A DNA stretch of 64,000 nt. Origin: Chaunax sp. Z400. Its lineage: Eukaryota > Chordata > Actinopteri > Lophiiformes > Chaunacidae. Each line of letters begins with the position of its first letter. Position 1 is the first letter of the stretch. Made by a program: the position numbers and the translations under genes. Positions 63,401 to 64,000 of the stretch are shown in pieces. Location: contig CM075204.1 of NCBI GenBank assembly GCA_037577475.1, positions 5,851,355 to 5,915,354 of the forward strand. The letters run 5' to 3'. A model generated the notes under the pieces. That model was not told the DNA's origin and searched no databases. It saw only the letters and a program-made list of their open reading frames with translations.

Positions 63401-63964
63401 TGGACGACATATTGATGACTATATCCTGTCATTTTTATGTCAGGGGGGGATTAAAAAAATAAAAAATCACACCACTTAACAAAAACTCTTCCTCTGAATC
63501 CCTCTGACACTCATTGTTCTTCCATGCAGCCTTACCCCAGCTGGGATGTGCTTCTCTATAATTATCTCTCTCAGCCACAATGGTTTTTGTTTTCTTTTTC
63601 TTTTTTTTGGGGGCTGACACAGTGTCCAACCTGAACAGAGGTCAAAGCAGACTGATTCCATATGATATGAAACAATCACACATGTTGATATGTGGTGCAA
63701 ACACTGCTATAAAGTTTAGTATATGGTGAAGCCTGTGTACAACTAGACTGTAGTCTGAATTTGGGACACATGTTAAAGCCTGTAGCATTCCTCTGAAGGC
63801 TCTAGCTGTTTACGTACCCAGGCACTTGTAGAGGCCCTGGCTTATCCAGGCCAAGATCGCCAGGGTTATGAGGTCACCAAAACTGGCGGCGATGGGTGTG
63901 GCTACATTGTCTGGGTTGACGCCAGTCTTCTTGGAACCCACAATTACACCCACCATGATGATAC
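27304..63964 (-). CDS. slc41a2: SLC41A2-like Mg2+ transporter, C-terminal half (6 exons in window)
   Basis: Six exons on the - strand join in phase into about 280 residues ending in a stop: 63,964-63,818; 56,646-56,499; 55,965-55,886; 44,399-44,268; 43,843-43,695; 27,489-27,304. The product is the second half of a solute carrier 41 protein, an MgtE-related membrane Mg2+ transporter. Landmarks: GVIVGSKKTGVNPDNVATPI, ASFGDLITLAILAWISQGLY, SGWEPVITAMVIS, LDKTVSDPNL, PVINGIGGNL (the MgtE P..NG.GGN motif), KGCYYP, LLLLVIPGH, YTIHLMKSGHTSLT, IPYLTALGDLLGTALLALSF, and the family ending SDVGD. GSKKTG, ASFGDLITLAILAW and YTIHLMKSGHTS fit SLC41A2 better than SLC41A1. Cytosolic N-terminus, first MgtE domain and promoter are beyond the right edge. 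Introns are 7.2, 0.5, 11.5, 0.4 and 16.2 kb. Which fish co-orthologue it is cannot be told. Confidence 0.9.
27737..27818. mobile_element. Hairpin MITE, Tc1-type ends
   Basis: The ends are inverted copies: tacagtaccagtcaaaaatt at the left and, read backwards, tactgtaccagtcaatagtt at the right. The whole 82 bp can fold into a nearly continuous hairpin (ggacaca…tgtgtcc, ttcccat…atgggaa). TA at each end is consistent with Tc1/mariner target-site duplication. It sits 248 bp inside the last intron of the transporter gene, next to the terminal exon. Confidence 0.75.
27820..32190. other. Intronic stretch without recognised features
   Basis: This is part of the last intron of the slc41a2-like gene. 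It is A+T rich with short open frames only; no exon of another gene, RNA gene or transposon motif was recognised. Confidence 0.5.
32196..32290. repeat. gcattatgtaataa repeat, left block
   Basis: Contains gcattatgtaataa near 32,203, ttattatgtaataac near 32,235, and attttgtaataacttattgc near 32,254. The same motifs in direct and reversed order occur at 36,095-36,245. Probably one family of non-autonomous DNA element, unclassified. Confidence 0.5.
32561..32667. repeat. 20-bp tandem repeat, 5 copies
   Basis: The unit cacacgcatatcaaacactt is repeated five times almost without change. It directly follows a short hairpin (gtctcacgctttgtgagac, 32,541-32,559). Confidence 0.93.
33647..35013. repeat. 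45-bp minisatellite, about 30 copies
   Basis: Each unit runs from ctacctgggcctcatcaata to cggacagagacttga or ...acgtga. Thirty full copies plus a part are nearly identical; variants include acttga/acgtga, ggatcag/ggttcag and caccgg/cacggg. Local higher-order patterns exist: a 90-bp dimer marked by ctgtgcctca (34,281; 34,371; 34,461) and a 135-bp trimer marked by tctcatcaat plus cacggg (34,781; 34,916). Because 45 is divisible by three and no frame-1 or frame-2 unit has a stop, two + frames stay open for 491 and 372 codons (the 15-residue period YLGLINRISTGQRLD in one). The location in an intron of an opposite-strand gene and the lack of any non-repeat domain argue against a real protein. Confidence 0.97.
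35140..35520 (-). mobile_element. Ty3/gypsy integrase N-terminal fragment
   Basis: The reverse complement, with frameshifts, reads FQSEILKLTHDNP, then CHVCQVSGKPNQTIPPYP, then VVKEPFERVIVDYVG and AGNKFLLTV, and on to EDIP. This is the end of the HHCC zinc-binding region and the start of the integrase core (with the first catalytic Asp in IVDYVG) of a fish Ty3/gypsy retrotransposon. A short deletion and stops make it non-functional. It starts about 130 bp after the minisatellite; no LTR is recognised in the 500 bp beyond it. Confidence 0.8.
35525..36090. other. Unassigned intronic sequence next to gypsy remnant
   Basis: No gene. It may include further parts of the retroelement, since an 88-codon frame on the - strand (35,780-36,046) lies upstream in element orientation, but no retroviral-type motif is visible in it. 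Confidence 0.4.
36095..36245. repeat. ttacataatgc repeat, right block
   Basis: attattacataatgcaccat, ttacttaatgcaccat, gcattttgtaataattacc and atgtaataacttatt occur in succession. This is the same motif family as at 32,196-32,290, here in both orientations. Confidence 0.5.
36250..37625. other. Intronic stretch without recognised genes
   Basis: Only an uninterrupted G12 run (36,982-36,993) stands out. No coding evidence. Confidence 0.5.
37630..37966 (+). mobile_element. Tc1-like transposase N-terminal remnant (second family)
   Basis: Frames give WNMVPG…, then GRQQ, then MYHSSRKPQRVSVTEGQE and ETIEDWTNNA.SDQ. These match the HTH-to-catalytic junction of Tc1-like transposases in fish (…RRPHRVPLLSAKNRKLR…NWTIEDWKNVAWSDE), ending just before the first catalytic Asp. 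An internal deletion near 37,770 and several stops show decay. It differs from the copies at 7.3 and 18.8 kb. Confidence 0.7.
38000..38910. other. Intronic stretch, possible old repeat
   Basis: The part 38,210-38,640 (with 'ccacagcgccccctagaag' and 'gaccagtatggttttcagg') resembles non-coding repeats frequent in fish genomes, but the family cannot be assigned. No gene was seen. Confidence 0.4.
38919..39459 (+). mobile_element. hAT-type element, internally deleted
   Basis: Left end taggggtgtaacgg and right end ccgttatccccta are inverted copies with a small difference. Subterminal cggttcggtacc and gtaccgaaccgtg are also inverted. The 8-bp flanks cttgctag (38,911-38,918) and gttggtag (39,460-39,467) agree at 6 of 8 positions, the size expected of hAT target duplications. 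Between about 39,165 and 39,280 a decayed piece of transposase reads IAADMRPFSVVSNGGF, then MLNVIEPRYEVP, the DxQPFSVVExxGF block of ZBED/hAT transposases. Most of the coding region has been lost, leaving 541 bp. Confidence 0.8.
39470..42590. other. Intronic stretch without recognised features
   Basis: Apart from a short TA run near 39,857-39,876, no repeat, gene or RNA was recognised. Confidence 0.5.
42596..42804 (+). pseudogene. Myb/SANT-like domain exon fragment
   Basis: An ATG-started frame reads MSCSNTWGEEETRYLIVMLS, continues with a Lys-rich part and F.VFSARMREKKEE, and ends GEQCHQTK immediately before a consensus donor gtgagt (42,805-42,810). The W.EEET start, central F/M-rich helix and terminal EQC..K fit the Myb/SANT-like DNA-binding proteins that accompany PIF/Harbinger transposons and the MSANTD genes. 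No following exon or Harbinger nuclease was found. It lies on the opposite strand within an intron of the transporter gene, so it is probably a transposon relic. Confidence 0.4.
43695..43843 (-). CDS. slc41a2: slc41a2-like exon (LLLLVIPGH, KSGHTS)
   Basis: Acceptor gttctcag, donor gtgaga; 2 nt plus 49 codons, ending in phase 0. Encodes ANHRSAQVLLLLVIPGHIIF and YTIHLMKSGHTSLT, a membrane helix pair of the second MgtE domain. Confidence 0.95.
44268..44399 (-). CDS. slc41a2: slc41a2-like exon (NGIGGN motif)
   Basis: Acceptor tgtccag, donor gtaaat; 132 nt. Encodes IGGNLVAIQSSRFSTHLH and PDEAKGCYYPCRTF. The first Gly of the NG.GGN motif is split across the 11.5-kb intron, completed in phase. Confidence 0.95.
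44405..46570. other. Intronic stretch without recognised features
   Basis: Intron of the slc41a2-like gene. No exon, RNA gene or transposon motif was seen before the satellite begins at 46,575. Confidence 0.5.
46575..48846. repeat. AGATCTATGACTAT satellite with ~1.03-kb higher-order duplication
   Basis: The array is made of a 14-bp module (agatctatgactat) and extra gactat/gactac hexamers, so the common unit is 20 bp; agatct recurs throughout. Variants atcgat, atcaat and tctacgac mark positions. A long segment is duplicated: ggctatagatctatgactat plus the following inversion occurs at 46,721 and 47,753 (1,032 bp apart), and ctattactatggc at 47,407 and 48,431 (1,024 bp apart, after small indels). 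Each copy contains a perfect 42-bp palindrome (46,723-46,764 and 47,755-47,796) where the orientation of the unit flips for a short distance. Confidence 0.95.
48850..50680. other. Intronic stretch between two arrays
   Basis: No recognised element. Open frames of ~98 codons overlap on both strands at 49,037-49,340 without family motifs. Confidence 0.5.
50685..51982. repeat. AGT-type trinucleotide array (1.3 kb)
   Basis: The sequence is almost entirely agtaat, agtagc, agtatt and agaaac triplets in one register, with local 12- to 18-bp super-units such as agcagtattagtaatagt. The fixed 3-bp register keeps long frames open on both strands (398 codons +, 482 and 202 codons -) with Val/Ile/Ala, Thr/Ile and Leu-only composition. 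These are artefacts of the repeat. Confidence 0.96.
51990..53590. other. Intronic stretch without recognised features
   Basis: Only short CA-rich patches. No coding or transposon evidence. Confidence 0.5.
53600..53875 (-). repeat. Dispersed fish repeat, reverse orientation
   Basis: Contains 'gacgaagctagaatgtatag', 'gggcggacagacggatatac' and 'gtggaaatccatccagtagt', the reverse of the wording seen at 24,782-24,947 (…catgaaacttggtgg…). A shorter related piece lies at 63,345-63,425 (ggtgaagctagtatgtatag). Family not classified. Confidence 0.5.
53930..54095 (-). mobile_element. tRNA-related SINE fragment
   Basis: The text ccttggtcaagggcacctcc, ccaggaggtgaactggcaca, and then tggttttgaacttgccagc with agttcccaagcgaaaccc resembles the reverse strand of a tRNA-derived fish SINE, with a degenerate B box at about 54,030-54,045. 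It is partial and diverged; judged by resemblance. Confidence 0.45.
54100..55040. other. Intronic stretch with unassigned open frame on the - strand
   Basis: A - strand frame open from about 55,050 down to 54,624 (roughly 140 codons, including AKMVIDLHLRIPSPSYTKAQ and DYNLPPQRDLSPLFIWLI) looks protein-like but matches no family I know. It is interrupted relative to another - strand frame at 54,944-55,327. At this length chance cannot be excluded. Confidence 0.3.
55049..55185 (+). pseudogene. BED-type zinc finger fragment
   Basis: One + frame reads HNICNECRAGQGNTSNLRKH followed by LLTHENIIKMKS before a stop. C-x2-C, then GNTSNLRKHL, then H is the hallmark of BED fingers in hAT transposases and ZBED proteins. 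No catalytic region follows, so it is a short transposon relic. Confidence 0.5.
55886..55965 (-). CDS. slc41a2: slc41a2-like exon (LDKTVSDPNL)
   Basis: Acceptor ttctgcag, donor gtgagt; 80 nt. Encodes IGGLILDKTVSDPNLAGIVV followed by YTPVIN, then the first base of the Gly completed by the exon at 44,399. Confidence 0.95.
56479..56498. repeat. (AC)n microsatellite forming the slc41a2 5' splice site
   Basis: On the gene's strand this is a GT run that begins at the first intron base after the exon ending at 56,499: AG|gtgtgtgtgtg. The donor is thus supplied by the microsatellite itself. Confidence 0.9.
56499..56646 (-). CDS. slc41a2: slc41a2-like exon (SGWEPVITAMVIS)
   Basis: Acceptor cccccag, donor gtgtgt; 148 nt. 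Encodes SYPYVSSVVCAFFMCLTPLS then IIISSKHPASRTLLYSGWEP and VITAMVIS, joined in phase to exons on both sides. Confidence 0.95.
57024..58128. repeat. AAGGT/GAGGT pentanucleotide array (1.1 kb)
   Basis: It starts with eight pure atggt units, then mixes aaggt, gaggt, atggt and tggtg-type variants with no spacer for 1.1 kb. A - strand frame of 404 codons (Leu-Pro-Tyr/His-Thr-Ser pattern) stays open because 15 bp holds three units; it is an artefact. Confidence 0.97.
58129..58190. repeat. 'ctttattcatcc' microsatellite-flank element
   Basis: actttattcatcctgcaggt followed by ggaaattgttttgttacatc is a conserved sequence often found beside microsatellites in fish genomes; it probably marks the end of a retroelement whose tail seeded the array. 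Confidence 0.5.
58226..58444 (+). pseudogene. BED-finger relic of hAT element
   Basis: The frame contains CDWYVVRNCQTKQ, then RKLIRHLATNDPSLASKAVE, corresponding to the C..C…LKRHL.T.HPSL..KPVE pattern of ZBED/hAT BED fingers (58,285-58,425). The following catalytic domain is absent. It is not a functional gene. Confidence 0.55.
58919..59221. repeat. TA-rich array with ctatagatatat units
   Basis: Pure AT runs alternate with tctatagatatatatc palindromic motifs over 300 bp. Strongly self-complementary; likely an unstable and assembly-sensitive stretch. Confidence 0.95.
59924..60420 (+). mobile_element. LINE reverse-transcriptase C-terminal remnant
   Basis: The first part reads FRSDGKMEHEMYCWIGAVST, then VMLALYQNGGEPAKLSVYLS and APTLTP. 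The second, after frameshifts, reads VTGLSLRGALI, RMPPG and FSTHFQLEGDP-type text. These follow the order of the ORF2 C-terminus of a common fish non-LTR retrotransposon (…GRMEQEIDRRIGAASAVMRAL…AKLSIY…PTLTYG…VTGLSLRDRV…RMPPGRLP…). Stops are frequent, so it is dead. The clade is not assigned. Confidence 0.75.
60425..61465. other. Intronic stretch without recognised features
   Basis: No gene or element recognised; short open frames only. Confidence 0.5.
61470..61610 (+). repeat. Dispersed fish repeat (CTCTGCCAAGG type), partial
   Basis: cagaggaggttctgtttttg, gtctgtcagcaggattactc and gatggattttgatgagattt follow the order of the copy at 24,782-24,947. The right end is lost. Confidence 0.5.
61800..62050 (+). 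mobile_element. Retroelement 3' tail ending in TTA repeats
   Basis: T-rich sequence followed by gaagcacttccagctgcatc, then aaataaagtttattattatc, ends in a decayed (ATT)n. This order is the 3' end of a widespread fish SINE/LINE. Only the tail is present. Confidence 0.5.
62055..63810. other. Intronic stretch without recognised genes
   Basis: Intron of the slc41a2-like gene. Only the small repeat piece at 63,345-63,425 is recognisable. Confidence 0.5.
63818..63964 (-). CDS. slc41a2: slc41a2-like exon (NPDNVATPI, first exon in window)
   Basis: Acceptor atgttcag, donor gtacgt; 147 nt. Encodes IIMVGVIVGSKKTGVNPDNV, ATPIAASFGDLITLAILAW and ISQGLYKCL. It enters two bases into a Gly codon, so the preceding exon lies beyond the right edge. 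Confidence 0.95.
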
Positions 63965-64000
63965 CTGAACATGACACAAGTAGGTATGAGCACTTCACTA

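Overview
This window is nuclear DNA from a ray-finned (teleost) fish. The evidence is three-fold: vertebrate-type split genes with GT-AG introns; a vertebrate magnesium-transporter gene next to a kinase of the HIPK-like type that is expanded in teleosts; and a repeat load typical of teleosts (Tc1-like and hAT DNA transposons, L2-type LINEs, V-SINE and Ty3/gypsy remnants, long microsatellites). The species cannot be named from the sequence alone.

Only two protein-coding genes are well supported. On the + strand, 20,078-23,355 is a complete nine-exon gene for a HIPK-like protein kinase of 458 residues. Upstream it has an RFX X-box, a palindromic CRE and a CCAAT box; downstream it has an AATAAA signal. 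On the - strand, six exons between 63,964 and 27,304 encode about 280 C-terminal residues of a solute carrier family 41 (MgtE-like) magnesium transporter, closest to SLC41A2. Its 5' exons lie beyond the right edge. The two genes converge: their stop codons are about 3.95 kb apart, with Ty3/gypsy, THAP-like and MITE fragments between or beside them.

Layout. 1-20 kb is gene-poor: two Tc1-like transposase remnants in opposite orientation (7.3-8.05 kb and 18.8-19.5 kb), a V-SINE fragment, a 1.6-kb L2-type LINE remnant, and a GC-rich tandem repeat at 14.5-15.1 kb. 20-23.4 kb is the kinase gene. 27.3-64 kb is slc41a2-like, mostly introns. Its last intron (16.2 kb) holds a 30-copy 45-bp minisatellite, Ty3/gypsy, Tc1 and hAT remnants and a Myb/SANT-like exon fragment. 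The next intron upstream (11.5 kb) holds a 2.27-kb satellite with an internal ~1.03-kb duplication and a 1.3-kb AGT-type array. The 7.2-kb intron holds a 1,974-bp hAT-like element that itself carries a 1.1-kb AAGGT-type array, then a TA-rich array and a LINE fragment.

The two genes share no evident pathway: one product is a probable nuclear or cytoplasmic kinase, the other a membrane Mg2+ transporter. I found no convincing undescribed multi-gene system. The observations most worth checking are the RFX/CRE promoter, the HIPK-like kinase lacking the HIPK activation-loop tyrosine, the slc41a2 5' splice site lying inside a GT microsatellite, two decayed hAT elements with recognisable ends, and the higher-order structure of the intronic arrays. 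Long open frames across the tandem arrays are by-products of repeat units divisible by three and are not annotated as genes.
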